Assembly (NCBI RefSeq): GCF_001424045.1
Contig: NZ_LMQB01000029.1
Location: 995 to 64,994 of the forward strand
Length of the DNA stretch: 64,000 nt
From: Rhizobium sp. Leaf371
GTDB lineage: Bacteria > Pseudomonadota > Alphaproteobacteria > Rhizobiales > Rhizobiaceae
Direction of reading: 5' to 3'
This document shows, in pieces, positions 1 to 8,907 of the stretch (position 1 is its first letter; the number at the start of each line of letters is the position of its first letter). Position numbers and translations under genes: made by a program. The notes under the pieces are model-generated. The model worked only from the letters and a program-made list of their open reading frames with translations. It did no database searches and was not told where the DNA came from.

Positions 1-238
1 GTGATTTTGGTCCAGGCCATCGTGAACTCCATCGAATCTCGCAAATCCGAAGGAATCATAACCTGTTGAAATCACCCACCTCTTTATGAGGCAGCCTTTA
101 AGGTTTGGGCGGTCATATGATTGATGAATGAGATGAGGGCGCAAAGCAGAAATGATTTCCGCCTCAACGCGAGACTACGCTAACGACGCTACAGACGGTC
201 GAGATTAGATAGGGAGTTTTTACCGGCTCGGCCTCACA
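1..238. other. Left edge, no supported gene
   Basis: Frame 1 is open from the first base and closes at a TGA at 67-69, so the first 69 bases could be the 3' end of a gene starting outside the window. The 22 visible residues match nothing I recognise. From 70 to 238 I see no coding pattern, repeat or terminator. Confidence 0.2.
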
Positions 239-772
239 TTAAAGTTCGAACTGGTCCAGCGCAGCCCAAACTTGTTCTGTCAGCTCTCGGAAGCGAGAGC
301 TTCTGCGCAGAGCAACGGGATCACGCGGCCGTTCGAGCTCGATGTTAACGTCGAGTTTAACTCGTCCGGGTCTTGAGGAGAACACGATGACGCTATCCGA
401 AAGCGTTACCGCCTCCTCGATGTCGTGGGTCACGAAGAGCACGGACGCGCTGTGGCGGGACCAGACGCGTAGCAACTCGCGGCCCATGGCCGATTTGGTT
501 TACGAATCTAGCGCGCCGAATGGCTCGTCGAGCAGGTAGATTTGCGGCTCGTAGGCCATGAGGCGGCCGAGGGCGACGCGCTGCCTCATACCCCCCGACA
601 GCTCGTGTGGGAGATGTTTCTCGAACCCATTAAGACGGAGAAACGCGATCAACTCCTGAATGCGTGCGGGATCGCTCGTTAAGCCCTGCTTGGCAAGATC
701 GGCGCCGACACGGATACGGAAGCGTTCCGAGCAGCGTTCAAGAAATGCAGCGACATCATCACTGACCTTCAT
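239..772 (-). pseudogene. Decayed nitrate/sulfonate/taurine-type ABC transporter ATPase
   Basis: This is the C-terminal two thirds of an ABC ATPase of the SsuB/TauB/NrtD kind. One reading frame runs from 772 to 239 and carries the signature motif [14 protein letters not shown], a Walker B/D-loop region [10 protein letters not shown], the H-loop FVTHDIEEAV and a typical tail with VIVFSSRPGRV. Two defects are visible. An in-frame TAA at 500-502 interrupts the gene just after the D-loop. The 5' part with Walker A and Q-loop is missing, and the sequence upstream of 772 does not resemble the family. No permease or binding-protein gene is adjacent. It is a dead remnant of an uptake operon; the family assignment is firm, the substrate is not. 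Confidence 0.8.
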
Positions 773-1156
773 CCGGATCAGCCGGATGCCATTTTCCGTA
801 ACGAGGGAAAGGTGGTGAACTGCTTCTTATCCACAGCGCGACCTCTACACGCACGATTTGATGTGGCGGCCGGGTGATCATCGACTGCTTCACGCATGAT
901 GGGCTGCGGAATGGAAGCTCGCAGTTGAGGTTTAAGCATAGCAACTGCGGCAAGGCGGCTCCTGACGACTGCTCATGTTACCTTGAACCACGGATCGAGA
1001 TGACCCAGACCTCCTCACACGCCGACGATCCGTCCTGACTTCAGCTCAGCACCTACTACGCTGCAGCCATGTAATCTTCGTTCTTGGTCATCATTGCCCA
1101 GATGGATCGCGTTAGATGACATACTAAAGCTCGCAACTCATCAGATCTGTACGCAA
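773..1156. other. Non-coding stretch upstream of hipBA
   Basis: No credible gene is visible between the ABC relic and the hipBA operators. Short open stretches on both strands lack recognisable motifs. Rearranged or decayed DNA is likely, since the ABC relic is cut off abruptly near 772. Confidence 0.3.
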
Positions 1157-1263
1157 GCGGAATTCCGTACAATAGCTAAATAAGTTGCGCAATTCCGCTC
1201 GTATGTGTAAAAATGATTTATGCGGATTTCCGCATTATTCTACCAACAAGAGCGGAATTCCGC
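1157..1263 (+). promoter_or_regulatory. Four-site operator array of hipBA
   Basis: Four 12-bp near-palindromes with consensus GCGGAATTCCGC lie at 1157-1168, 1187-1198, 1222-1233 and 1252-1263. Centre-to-centre spacings are 30, 35 and 30 bp, roughly three helical turns each. The last copy is a perfect palindrome and abuts the ATG at 1264. HipB-type antitoxins repress their own operon by binding palindromic operators, often in several copies. The array is therefore most simply the autoregulatory region. The motif differs from the E. coli HipB operator (TATCC-N8-GGATA), as expected for a divergent HTH. Confidence 0.75.
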
Positions 1264-1611
1264 ATGAAAAATACCGTTTTTCAATCATTGGGTGAACAGC
1301 TTCTAGCAGCCCGAAAAAAGCGTCATCTCAGCCAACCGGCACTAGCCGAGAGACTTGGCCGAGATCGTGCTCGTATATCGGAACTAGAACGTGACCTTGC
1401 CAACAACCGCTTGGGCAGGGACCGTCTGACGCTTTTTGCTGAACTATGCGATACGCTTGATCTTGTCCCTGTGCTAATCCCGAAATCGCGCATGGAAAGC
1501 GTGCGGCTTCTGATCGATGACATACCTGCTCCAAGACATTCGACCGAAGTCCCGAGAGCTTTCGACGAGCTCTTCATCGACCTCGACGACGAAGAGACAA
1601 AGGAACGGTAA
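1264..1611 (+). CDS. hipB: HipB-type antitoxin, XRE family HTH
   Basis: A 115-residue protein with an N-terminal XRE helix-turn-helix (about residues 8-62) containing LSQPALAERLGRDRARISEL, followed by an acidic C-terminal tail. It sits directly before hipA, whose ATG shares one base with the hipB stop (TAATG), the usual coupling in hipBA operons. HipB binds and neutralises the HipA kinase and represses the operon. I chose the ATG at 1264 because it follows a GGA-containing sequence and the last operator. An in-frame ATG at 1213 would add 17 residues but has no ribosome site and would put two operators inside the gene. Role inferred from motif and context; confidence is high for the pair. Confidence 0.88.
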   Translation: MKNTVFQSLGEQLLAARKKRHLSQPALAERLGRDRARISELERDLANNRLGRDRLTLFAELCDTLDLVPVLIPKSRMESVRLLIDDIPAPRHSTEVPRAFDELFIDLDDEETKER

Positions 1612-2903
1612 TGGCGAAAGCAGCGGCAGTTCTTGGCGTCTTCATGCTCGACGAAAAAGGAGGGGCCGTCCGGGCCGGGACCCTTACGCGCGACGCAGAT
1701 GGTGCGGTGTCCTTCGTCGTTGCGGAAAGCTTCCTGCGGGACGCGACAAGGCCAATCCTCAGTCTCGGCTGGTATGATCGCGATTCCGACCAAGGGACAC
1801 GCGAGAGGCTCGCATCGCGGGGAGACAAAATCGGCCTGCACGGAAGGTTGCCGCCTTGGTTTTCCGGACTTTTGCCGGAAGGAGCCCTGCGCGACCTGGT
1901 GATGACGGAAATGGGTCCGGGCGATCACGACGAATTCGACGTGCTGACCCGCCTCGGAGCGGACTTGCCCGGCGCGGTGTTCATTGTCCCGGAGACCGAC
2001 ATTCCGGCGTCGGCAGGACCGCTGGATCTCAGAATGGTCCACGGTTTCAAGGCGCCGCTTCCCGAAGGGGCGGTGAAATTCTCGCTGGCAGGCGTCCAGC
2101 TGAAATTTACCGGCAACCCGGATGGCGACCGTCTTACCGCTCCAGCCCGGGGAGGCACTGGTCGTAGCATCATCAAGTTGGGCAGCGAACGATTTCCGAG
2201 GCTTCCCGAAGCAGAGTTTGCCGCAATGCAGATGGCAAGCTCCATAGGCGTCAGAACCGCGCCGTGCCGGCTCATTTCTCGCGACGCGATCCGGGACGTA
2301 CCAGCCGAACTGCTGCAGCACAGCGAAAACGTGCTTGTCGTAGATAGGTTCGACAGGTCTGCCAGTGGCCGCATCCATATCGAGGATGCCGGCCAGGTTC
2401 TCGGCGCTGTAGGTGACCGTAAATATACTATGGGTACGACCGAGACGGTCATAAACATGGTTCGCCGTTTCAGTACCGATCACCGTGACGACGTTCTGGA
2501 AGCGGTCAGGCGTGTCGTCGCCGACGTGCTTCTAGGAAATGGCGACAATCACCTGAAGAACTGGTCCTTCTATTTCCCGCAGTCCGGCCAGATTAGATTA
2601 TCGCCCGCCTACGATATTGTGCCAACCGTCCTGTATCTCCCCCAGGACGAGATGGCGTTGCGCTTCGTCAGAACGCATAATTTCGATGCAGTCAACCTGC
2701 ATCGCTTCGAACGGGTTGCGAGCTTTATAAAGCTGGATCCAAAACTCATCACGCGCGAAGTCGAGCATGCCGTCCGACAAGCTTTGGAAACTTGGCCAAA
2801 GATTGCCCCGGGTCTTTTGGGATCCGACCGTTCGGACCAAGTTCTAAGGCGGCTCAATACGTTGACACTCGTCCATGAGATCCGTGAAAGGATCGGATTA
2901 TGA
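1611..2903 (+). CDS. hipA: HipA-type serine/threonine kinase toxin
   Basis: This 430-residue protein has the full HipA layout: an N-terminal couple_hipA-like region (about 1-125) and a HipA-like kinase core. Visible motifs are SLAGVQLKF (158-166), corresponding to the nucleotide/activation-loop region, the catalytic-loop motif GNGDNHLKNWSF (309-320, probable catalytic Asp312) and the metal-binding YDIVPT (334-339). E. coli HipA phosphorylates glutamyl-tRNA synthetase and induces persistence; homologues may hit other tRNA synthetases, so the target here is unknown. Length and motifs look intact, so the toxin should be active. Translation is coupled to hipB by a one-base overlap, and expression should be under the upstream operator array. 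Confidence 0.92.
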   Translation: MAKAAAVLGVFMLDEKGGAVRAGTLTRDADGAVSFVVAESFLRDATRPILSLGWYDRDSDQGTRERLASRGDKIGLHGRLPPWFSGLLPEGALRDLVMTEMGPGDHDEFDVLTRLGADLPGAVFIVPETDIPASAGPLDLRMVHGFKAPLPEGAVKFSLAGVQLKFTGNPDGDRLTAPARGGTGRSIIKLGSERFPRLPEAEFAAMQMASSIGVRTAPCRLISRDAIRDVPAELLQHSENVLVVDRFDRSASGRIHIEDAGQVLGAVGDRKYTMGTTETVINMVRRFSTDHRDDVLEAVRRVVADVLLGNGDNHLKNWSFYFPQSGQIRLSPAYDIVPTVLYLPQDEMALRFVRTHNFDAVNLHRFERVASFIKLDPKLITREVEHAVRQALETWPKIAPGLLGSDRSDQVLRRLNTLTLVHEIRERIGL

Positions 2904-3300
2904 TGCAGGTCGCGTAGATCGTCGTCGCGATTAGATCGCATGCTTGCCGTTTTAGCTGCGTGAACAAAAAATACGTCCTGCCGAATGCGGAGCGCATGAC
3001 ATCCATCGGAGTCAACCGCAGCTTATCCAGTATCTAGTTGGCCGAACGGGCTCGCCTGGTGTCGCCCCCAAAAGCTATCCACACAGTAGCGAGCTATCTA
3101 TCCGGTGACTCACAAGTATGGCGCCTGCGCTGAGGAATCATTAACTTATCCGCCCTTGACGTTGTCCGGATAGACTAGGCGCTTGATATACCGCCCAGAA
3201 TTATGGTGCTCGCGATGCTCCCGTAGACGCTGCCAAAGGGGGTGAAGAGGTCAATCAATCTCAAGCCAAAAGTGGCCTGGTTGGAGCGGCCAGCCAGCGA
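2904..3300. other. Intergenic, nothing recognised
   Basis: About 400 bases between hipA and the GST gene. Frames are broken by stops, and no RNA gene, repeat or clear terminator is visible. It may contain decayed coding DNA, but I could not identify any family. Confidence 0.3.
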
Positions 3301-3909
3301 TTATGCCGCCACGGTGCGGGCGTCATGGTCGGCGGTCCATTGCAGCGATGGCCGCTCACCACAATGCTCAACCCAGGCCTTGACCACGTCGCTGTCCGGG
3401 GTTGCTGCGGGGTACCAGGCAAAGGGCGAATGCAGCAAAAGATCGACCGCTGTGTATCGCTCTCCCATCAGATAAGGGCTCTCCTTAAGCGCGGCTTCGA
3501 GGCGTGTCGCAAGTTCCGCCGGACTGCGGAAGGTAAAATCCACAAAAGGATGGGAAATCCCGGCTGCCTGCAAGATCAGTACAGGTTCGACCACGCCGGC
3601 ATACCAGGCGAGCCAGCTGAGATACCGACCGCGCTGCGGATCGCCGGCAACAGGCGCCATCTTATTTTCCGGAAAGAGATCCGTCAGGTATTGAATGATC
3701 GCGATGCTCTCCCAGATGACGACGCCGTCGTGGTCGAGCAGCGGCACCTTACCTTCAGGATGCGGGTTGTTTGGATCTTTGCGACCGCTGCCATCGCCGC
3801 GGGTGATGTCAACGATCTCGATCGCGACTTTGTCGATGGCGTCCAGTTCGCGAAGCAGGGTAACGATACGCGTCGAGCGCGAACGGGGGGCGTGAAAGAG
3901 CGTCAGCAT
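3301..3909 (-). CDS. Glutathione S-transferase family protein
   Basis: A 202-residue cytosolic GST. The N-terminal thioredoxin-like domain (1-80) shows the cis-proline segment GKVPLLDHDG and the glutathione gamma-glutamyl-binding pair in WESIAIIQYL. The C-terminal all-helical domain carries the conserved helix MGERYTAVDLLLHSPF. Such enzymes conjugate or reduce electrophiles with glutathione; the substrate cannot be told from sequence. The gene is divergent from a YafY/WYL regulator with 94 bases between starts, the arrangement seen when the regulator controls the enzyme. Length is normal and no defects are seen. Confidence 0.88.
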   Translation of the reverse strand: MLTLFHAPRSRSTRIVTLLRELDAIDKVAIEIVDITRGDGSGRKDPNNPHPEGKVPLLDHDGVVIWESIAIIQYLTDLFPENKMAPVAGDPQRGRYLSWLAWYAGVVEPVLILQAAGISHPFVDFTFRSPAELATRLEAALKESPYLMGERYTAVDLLLHSPFAWYPAATPDSDVVKAWVEHCGERPSLQWTADHDARTVAA

Positions 3910-4003
3910 AGTCTGGATCCTCGGTTGCGTTTGGCAATGCGGATCTTGTACAGTCCGCCAACTGCCAGTTTCCGTCAGTAGGCTTCATCTATCCTCCAGG
4001 GTC

Positions 4004-4711
4004 ATGGCTCGTAGTGATCGTCTGTTCCGCCTGCTCCAGGCGCTTCGCACTCTCCCCTCCCCGGTGACGGCCGCGCGCCTTGCCGAGGAGACCGGCGTGT
4101 CGTTGCGTTCGCTCTACAGGGACATCGAGAGCCTGCGCGCCGCGGGCGCCGTCATCGATGGCGAGCGCGGCTTCGGATACAAGCTGACGGAGGACATCGC
4201 CTTGCCGCCGCAGACGTTCACACGGCTTGAAATCGAAGCCCTGGTGCTCGGCCTTTCCGAAGTGCGACATATGGGTGAACCAGCTCTCGCGGCGGCCGCA
4301 GGTGCCGTGCTTTCGAAGGTCATGGCAACGCTGCCCGACCGGCTACAACGCCAGGCGTTGCATGCCGCCTCCCAGGTCTATCGGTTCGAGCGCCGCGATC
4401 CGCCGGTCGTCGATGTCGGCCTTCTGCGCGAGGCTTGCTGGGAGGAGCGAACCGTCGTGATAAGCTATGTCGACGCGGAGCAGCAACGAACCAACCGGCA
4501 AGTGCTGCCGCTCGCGATCGTCTATCTGGAGAGAACGCAGGTGTTGCTGGCTTGGTGTTGCCTGCGCCAGGATTTCCGCAAGTTCCGCGTCGACCGCATC
4601 GCCGACGTCCAGATGACGGAGGAGAGTTACCGTCCGCGCCGAGTTCAGATGCTCAGGAACTTCGTTGCCATTCTTAACGCCGGTGCGCCCGAAACATCGA
4701 AGATGATCTGA
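4004..4711 (+). CDS. YafY/WYL-family transcriptional regulator
   Basis: A 235-residue regulator with an N-terminal DeoR/HTH_11 winged helix (about 5-58; SLRSLYRDIESLRAAG is the recognition region) and a WYL-type ligand-sensing domain in the C-terminal half, ending in FRKFRVDRIADV (about 188-200). WYL proteins bind small ligands or nucleic acid to control stress or defence genes; YafY-type members often regulate a neighbouring GST or glyoxalase-type gene. Here the neighbour is the divergent GST, its most likely target. The start at 4004 follows an AGGG element. Intact. Confidence 0.87.
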   Translation: MARSDRLFRLLQALRTLPSPVTAARLAEETGVSLRSLYRDIESLRAAGAVIDGERGFGYKLTEDIALPPQTFTRLEIEALVLGLSEVRHMGEPALAAAAGAVLSKVMATLPDRLQRQALHAASQVYRFERRDPPVVDVGLLREACWEERTVVISYVDAEQQRTNRQVLPLAIVYLERTQVLLAWCCLRQDFRKFRVDRIADVQMTEESYRPRRVQMLRNFVAILNAGAPETSKMI

Positions 4712-4914
4712 ACAGCAGTAGCCAAAACGACGTGCGGCCGGTGTGGCCACGGACGGCGTTCGGACTGCTTTCGTAGATGCAACATATGTCCAAACGGCCG
4801 CGCTGAGGCGCAATGCTGTCACTTCAAGTGGGGGCATGGCTTCGAGCAAAATGCGTTGCCCGCGCCTTCGCCTTGAACCATATGGAACCCTCGACCCGCT
4901 ATCTGGATCAGGTT

Positions 4915-5370
4915 TTATTGAAAATTCAGCGCCTTGACCTTCAGCGTTTGGATATGAAGATCTGGATCGTACATCACCTTGGGGCGCAGAACTGGCCGCG
5001 GCGGATCGGGCCCACCAACATGGGCGAGCTCGTCGCCCCTGCCAGCCGGTAGCCTGAACTCCACATCCCGATCAGCCAGCCCTGACGGATCCGCAGTCAG
5101 ATTAAAGAGCTCCTGCGCTACCAAATGGACAACCTCGCCCTTCCGCTGTATCCGGCTATGGATCGCCAGCATCGACGATCCGAGCACAATCCGCCGGCGC
5201 TTTTCAAACAGCGTCGGCCAGACCACGAGATTGGCCGGCCCGGTCTCCTGTTCGATGGTGATGAACATTACGCCTTTGGCCGATCCCGGTTTTGCCGCAC
5301 GAGGACAAGGCCGGCCGTGTAACTTAGCGCCCATCAAACGCGCCCATTGCCTCGGCGCAGGTAGAGCTTA
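4915..5370 (-). pseudogene. dnaE2: 3' relic of error-prone DNA polymerase DnaE2
   Basis: The last about 150 residues of DnaE2, the alpha-type polymerase of the imuA-imuB-dnaE2 mutasome. The OB-fold region PGSAKGVMFITIE, NLVVWPTLFEKRRRIVL and GEVVHLVAQELFNLT, and the terminal DLHIQTLKVKALNFQ, are characteristic. Upstream the frame breaks. AGLVLVRQ lies one frame away, needing one lost base in an A-rich run near 5297. A stop codon sits further 5' after the STCAEAMGAFDGR-like segment, which ends near 5370. The catalytic PHP and polymerase core is absent. It is a truncated leftover; imuA and imuB are not in the window. A functional copy presumably exists elsewhere. Confidence 0.88.
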
Positions 5371-5478
5371 CTCTGCAGTCCAGGTAAGCAATTGGCACAA
5401 CGCATCACCTCGGGCTGCCTAAATACCAGCCGCCACTCGCGGGAGGACGTCTTAATGCGCCTAACTTCCCGAAAAGAC

Positions 5479-5787
5479 TCATGTAAGCCCTAAAAAGGCC
5501 AGCGGCCCAGCGAGAAGCACCGTCACCATGGCGAGGAAGAGCAGAAACAAGATAGCCGGGAGAGCTTCGGCAACAGTCCTGTGCCACGAAAACTTGAACC
5601 AGTAGCCAAAAGCTGTCGAGATACCGACAATAAACCCTGCCATGTCCCAGCTGGTCATCTTACCCCCGCGCATGATGGCAGCCATAACCGAAACATAGAG
5701 CCACACAATCGATGCCCATTTCACGAAGCAATCAACCTTCGCCGGGTTTACGTAGGGGTTATAGTCCTTGGGGTCGTCGGCAGGCAT
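5479..5787 (-). CDS. Small membrane protein, function unknown
   Basis: A 102-residue protein with a short hydrophilic N-terminus (PADDPKDYNPYVNPAKVD) and three hydrophobic stretches at about 24-42, 47-65 and 78-100, so probably an inner-membrane protein. The ATG at 5785-5787 is preceded by AAAGGA at good spacing, which favours it over an upstream start nine codons earlier. I recognise no family. It stands alone between the dnaE2 relic and the GTPase operon, on the opposite strand. It could be a phage or island membrane protein, but nothing in the sequence proves that. Confidence 0.6.
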   Translation of the reverse strand: MPADDPKDYNPYVNPAKVDCFVKWASIVWLYVSVMAAIMRGGKMTSWDMAGFIVGISTAFGYWFKFSWHRTVAEALPAILFLLFLAMVTVLLAGPLAFLGLT

Positions 5788-6532
5788 GGAATATCCTTTC
5801 TGAAAAACTCGCAACTCCTACAGTTATCCCGGTAAAAAAATGCTCTACAGGTTGCAGGCGATGCAACCATGCGTAACCCGCGAGGTCTGACCCAGGTCTC
5901 TATATGGAGTTGCAGAGGAAGTCGGCGTTGATCAGCGGATCACGTGTCCGGAAAATCAAAACACCCGCCGATAAGATTGACGAGGTAATGATCCCCGGTC
6001 TTTTGCGTACTCGACAACAATATTCTATTTTTACAACCGTCAGCCCATTGGACAGAATATTGTTTATTACTGACATTATGTCTACCTACCCCGAGTACGA
6101 GAACTGAGCTTTCAGCAAGTCGGCGATAAAAGACCGTAAAATTTCTGTGAGGCTGGATCCGATGCATGCAAGTGAGACGACGTGCACTTGGACCGGATCC
6201 GATCTTGATATCGGCAACACGTCCATCTTGGTCGGGACCAGACTGAGCTACGTTTCTGATCCACATTCAATCGGCCCGTTCGAATCTCGGTGGATGCCAT
6301 AGCAATGGCACTACGACCTCGCTGTTGAAATCGCGAGCAATGGCTTCCGTTGTGTGAACCTTCATAAAGCACAACCTTTGTTAGCAAAGGGTCTGTCCGC
6401 GCATCAGAGCAGATTGCCGACTACGTTCCAGTGGATAAAAAAGAAATGACTTCGCAGAACGCGCCAGTAAGTTGCAGCCGCATACGATCTCGTTATACCT
6501 AGTGACCAGGTTTTCTTTCTAAGGAAATTCAG
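5788..6532. other. AT-rich intergenic region upstream of the GTPase operon
   Basis: About 745 bases without a convincing gene. An ATG-initiated frame of 67 codons at 5904-6107 lacks a ribosome site and any recognisable motif. One feature stands out: a 10-bp inverted repeat ACAATATTCT (6017-6026) / AGAATATTGT (6054-6063) with 27 bases between the arms, in AT-rich sequence. It could be an operator or hairpin. The promoter of the five-gene operon must lie here, with AAGGAA just before the TTG start at 6533. Confidence 0.4.
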
Positions 6533-7879
6533 TTGCCAGCTGTATTTGTCCATCTTTCAGACATTCACTTTGGTCAGGAAAAGAAGGGCGGCGCCAGAGC
6601 TGCCAACGACGATGCGCGTCGAAAGCTTGTAGGTGATGCTGCAAGCGTTGTGGCAGGGCTTCCCAGCCGAAAAGCAACCGGAATCATTGTCACCGGGGAT
6701 ATCGCATACGCTGGGAAGGCACATGAGTACGACGAAGCCGGAAAATGGCTGGATCAGCTCGCCGAAAGCGTCGGATGTGAGCCCTCCACCGTTCAGGTAA
6801 TTCCTGGAAACCATGACGTCGACCGTGACAAGATTACGGGCGCAGCCGAGTGGATGCTGAACACAATCCATGACGAAGGCGAGGAAAAGCTTGAGACTTT
6901 TCTTGGGAATAAAATGGATCGCAACGTGCTCTATTCTCGTTTCGAGGGTTACTTGCCTTTTGCGAAAGCCTACCGGTGTCCCTTGGACTGCGAAGGACAC
7001 AATAGCGCCGATCGGCGCGTTGAGCTGGCTGAAGGCCGCGCGATTAGATTCGTACGATTAAACTCGGCCCTCATATGTACGAAAGGACGAGACGAACAAG
7101 GCAGGCTCCTATTGGGCCAACGGCAAAGAATTTTGGAGGAAAGCCCGGGTGAGGAACTCATCGTTCTAGTTCATCACCCACTCAACTGGATATCCGATAG
7201 CGACGACATGCGGAAATTTCTGCATGGCAGGGCTCGCGTATGCATGTCCGGGCATGAGCATCTCGCCGCTGTAGACGTTAAAGAGGTTGAGCCAGGCTGC
7301 GACATTTTGATGGTCGCCTCAGGCGCAACAACCCCGGACATAATTGATGATGTATACACCTACGCCTACAACATCATTGAGTTCGATTGGGACGAACGAA
7401 CAGACTCTCTAGCCGTCACAATTCACCCGCGACGCTGGAACGATGGAATGAAAAGATTTGAGGCCGATGAAGGACGCCTCGCCGGACGTGACGCCCGTTT
7501 TGTGCTAGGGTCGCCGTATTTCCGTCAAGGTGAAACACCGGAGAAACGTGCGGATACTCTCCACTCGCCACCGCAATCACCCGAAGTAGAGATCATCGCA
7601 TCGCAGGAGGAGGTCGTTTTGGCCGCCGACATCAAGATCGACGAAGGCGAATACCAAAATCTTTATCTCCGCTTCTTCCGCGATTTGGCGGAGGGAGATC
7701 GCCTTCGCATTCTCGTAGACTTGGGTGCAATTCCGGCCGGCTTGAACGCGAATTTCAACCATGAAACCGAGAGCCGCCTTTTGCGGAATATCGTCAAGTC
7801 CGGTCGATTTGATGATCTTAAATTTACAGTCAACGACGCTTTGCGGGGGCAGATGGGAACCACGGGGAAAAAACCATGA
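6533..7879 (+). CDS. Calcineurin-like metallophosphoesterase of GTPase conflict system
   Basis: A 448-residue protein whose first two thirds is a calcineurin-like metallophosphoesterase. All five metal-ligand blocks are visible: DIH (10-12), GDIAYAG (from 55), GNHDVDRD (92-99), VHHPLNW and SGHEHL. It should therefore be a competent di-metal phosphodiesterase or phosphatase acting on nucleic acid, nucleotides or phosphoproteins. After a linker rich in Pro, Ser and Glu, the last 80 or so residues form a predicted helical domain (RFFRDLAEGDRLRILVDLGA) resembling the effector-associated adaptor domains of conflict systems. The TTG start at 6533 is preceded by AAGGAA. It is first of five overlapping genes (ATGA overlap with the next) and may be the effector. 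Substrate unknown. Confidence 0.85.
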   Translation: MPAVFVHLSDIHFGQEKKGGARAANDDARRKLVGDAASVVAGLPSRKATGIIVTGDIAYAGKAHEYDEAGKWLDQLAESVGCEPSTVQVIPGNHDVDRDKITGAAEWMLNTIHDEGEEKLETFLGNKMDRNVLYSRFEGYLPFAKAYRCPLDCEGHNSADRRVELAEGRAIRFVRLNSALICTKGRDEQGRLLLGQRQRILEESPGEELIVLVHHPLNWISDSDDMRKFLHGRARVCMSGHEHLAAVDVKEVEPGCDILMVASGATTPDIIDDVYTYAYNIIEFDWDERTDSLAVTIHPRRWNDGMKRFEADEGRLAGRDARFVLGSPYFRQGETPEKRADTLHSPPQSPEVEIIASQEEVVLAADIKIDEGEYQNLYLRFFRDLAEGDRLRILVDLGAIPAGLNANFNHETESRLLRNIVKSGRFDDLKFTVNDALRGQMGTTGKKP

Positions 7880-8907
7880 GCAGTATGGCAGAGTATGCCC
7901 GGATCTTGAGCACCGGAGTAGACGACGATTGGGTCGTCAAACGGAAGCAAGCGTCCGCCAGAATCACTGAATGGTATCGAGACTTGACTACGTTGGATGC
8001 CCTCACAGTCGCTTCTGCAATGTCGTCGGCAATCTTGGGGATCTCTCTACCAAATCAGTTCGCTGCGAAAGGTGAGGCAACTATCCAAGAGTATGCCCCA
8101 TCGTTCCTGCGGGACGGCGAAAATGGTGATCTCGAGATTCTTGTTGTCATGCTGTCCGCCGCGGTGGACCTCGTTGGAGAAGAAAACCCCGATCGAGGAT
8201 GGACTGGTCAGCAAGCGCTCGCAGCTGGCCTATGGTCAGCCCTATGGTTTCAAAAACCACTAACCCAAGCGAAAATGGAAAAACTGCGGACGGACTTGCT
8301 TAAAGCGAGTCGAGACCATGTTCTTGCAGTAGCCAATTCATCACGCTTGCGACGACCCATCCCACAAGTTGGACCAGTCAATATTGCGCAGGACTCACCT
8401 TCCGGACAGAAAGTTAATACGGCCTTTGCAAAGGCGGTGCAGCCGTTGCTCGAAGCCTTGATGGAGAACGCAACGTTAGATCGAGAAGAGCTTGACTTCG
8501 CTTGGTGGCTTTTGTCCGACCGCAGCGATACCTTAGACAAGCCGTTCAAGCAGTTTGAGAACGGAGCCAGAGCCATCATTACAGGCTTTGATGCTGCCCT
8601 CCGCCTGAAAAAACTCCCGGCCGATGCGCACCGCCACATGGTCCAGCGTAATATCGACGACGATGAGGAGATGTCGCTTGCTGACATTTTGAAGGCGTTA
8701 GGGTCGGATCAAGCAAAAATCGCATCCGCTGTTCAATCGCCGCTAGAGAACCTTACTTCCGTATTCCCTTTGCTCGCCTCAATCCAAACTGGACATACCA
8801 CTGAACTAATTGCGGGCCATAAATTTGGTGCGAGAGAGTGGGCAGCCAAATCGCTTCTTGAGAGTGCGATCTATCAACTGCAGTTCGCTTCAGTGAAAAT
8901 GCCATGA
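7876..8907 (+). CDS. GTPase-associated helical (GASH-like) protein
   Basis: A 343-residue, largely helical protein without catalytic motifs, signal peptide or membrane segment. Notable stretches are DREELDFAWWLLSDRSDT in the middle and a C-terminal helical region (LADILKALG to LLESAIYQLQF). From position and appearance I assign it to the GTPase-associated system helical proteins that accompany double-GTPase operons. That match is from memory of the family and needs a profile search. It overlaps the phosphoesterase gene and the following GTPase gene by ATGA, so the three are co-translated, which suggests a stoichiometric complex. A scaffold between the GTPases and the effector is a reasonable inference. 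Confidence 0.65.
   Translation: MSSMAEYARILSTGVDDDWVVKRKQASARITEWYRDLTTLDALTVASAMSSAILGISLPNQFAAKGEATIQEYAPSFLRDGENGDLEILVVMLSAAVDLVGEENPDRGWTGQQALAAGLWSALWFQKPLTQAKMEKLRTDLLKASRDHVLAVANSSRLRRPIPQVGPVNIAQDSPSGQKVNTAFAKAVQPLLEALMENATLDREELDFAWWLLSDRSDTLDKPFKQFENGARAIITGFDAALRLKKLPADAHRHMVQRNIDDDEEMSLADILKALGSDQAKIASAVQSPLENLTSVFPLLASIQTGHTTELIAGHKFGAREWAAKSLLESAIYQLQFASVKMP

Noticed and set aside
773-1010. Possible transposase remnant in the stretch before hipBA
   Set aside because: No frame gives a recognisable transposase segment.
1323-2483. 386-codon minus-strand frame across hipBA
   Set aside because: Antisense to two genes with clear motifs; no recognisable protein.
5904-6107. 67-codon frame in the leader of the GTPase operon
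   Set aside because: No ribosome site or family pattern; it spans the inverted repeat and looks non-coding.
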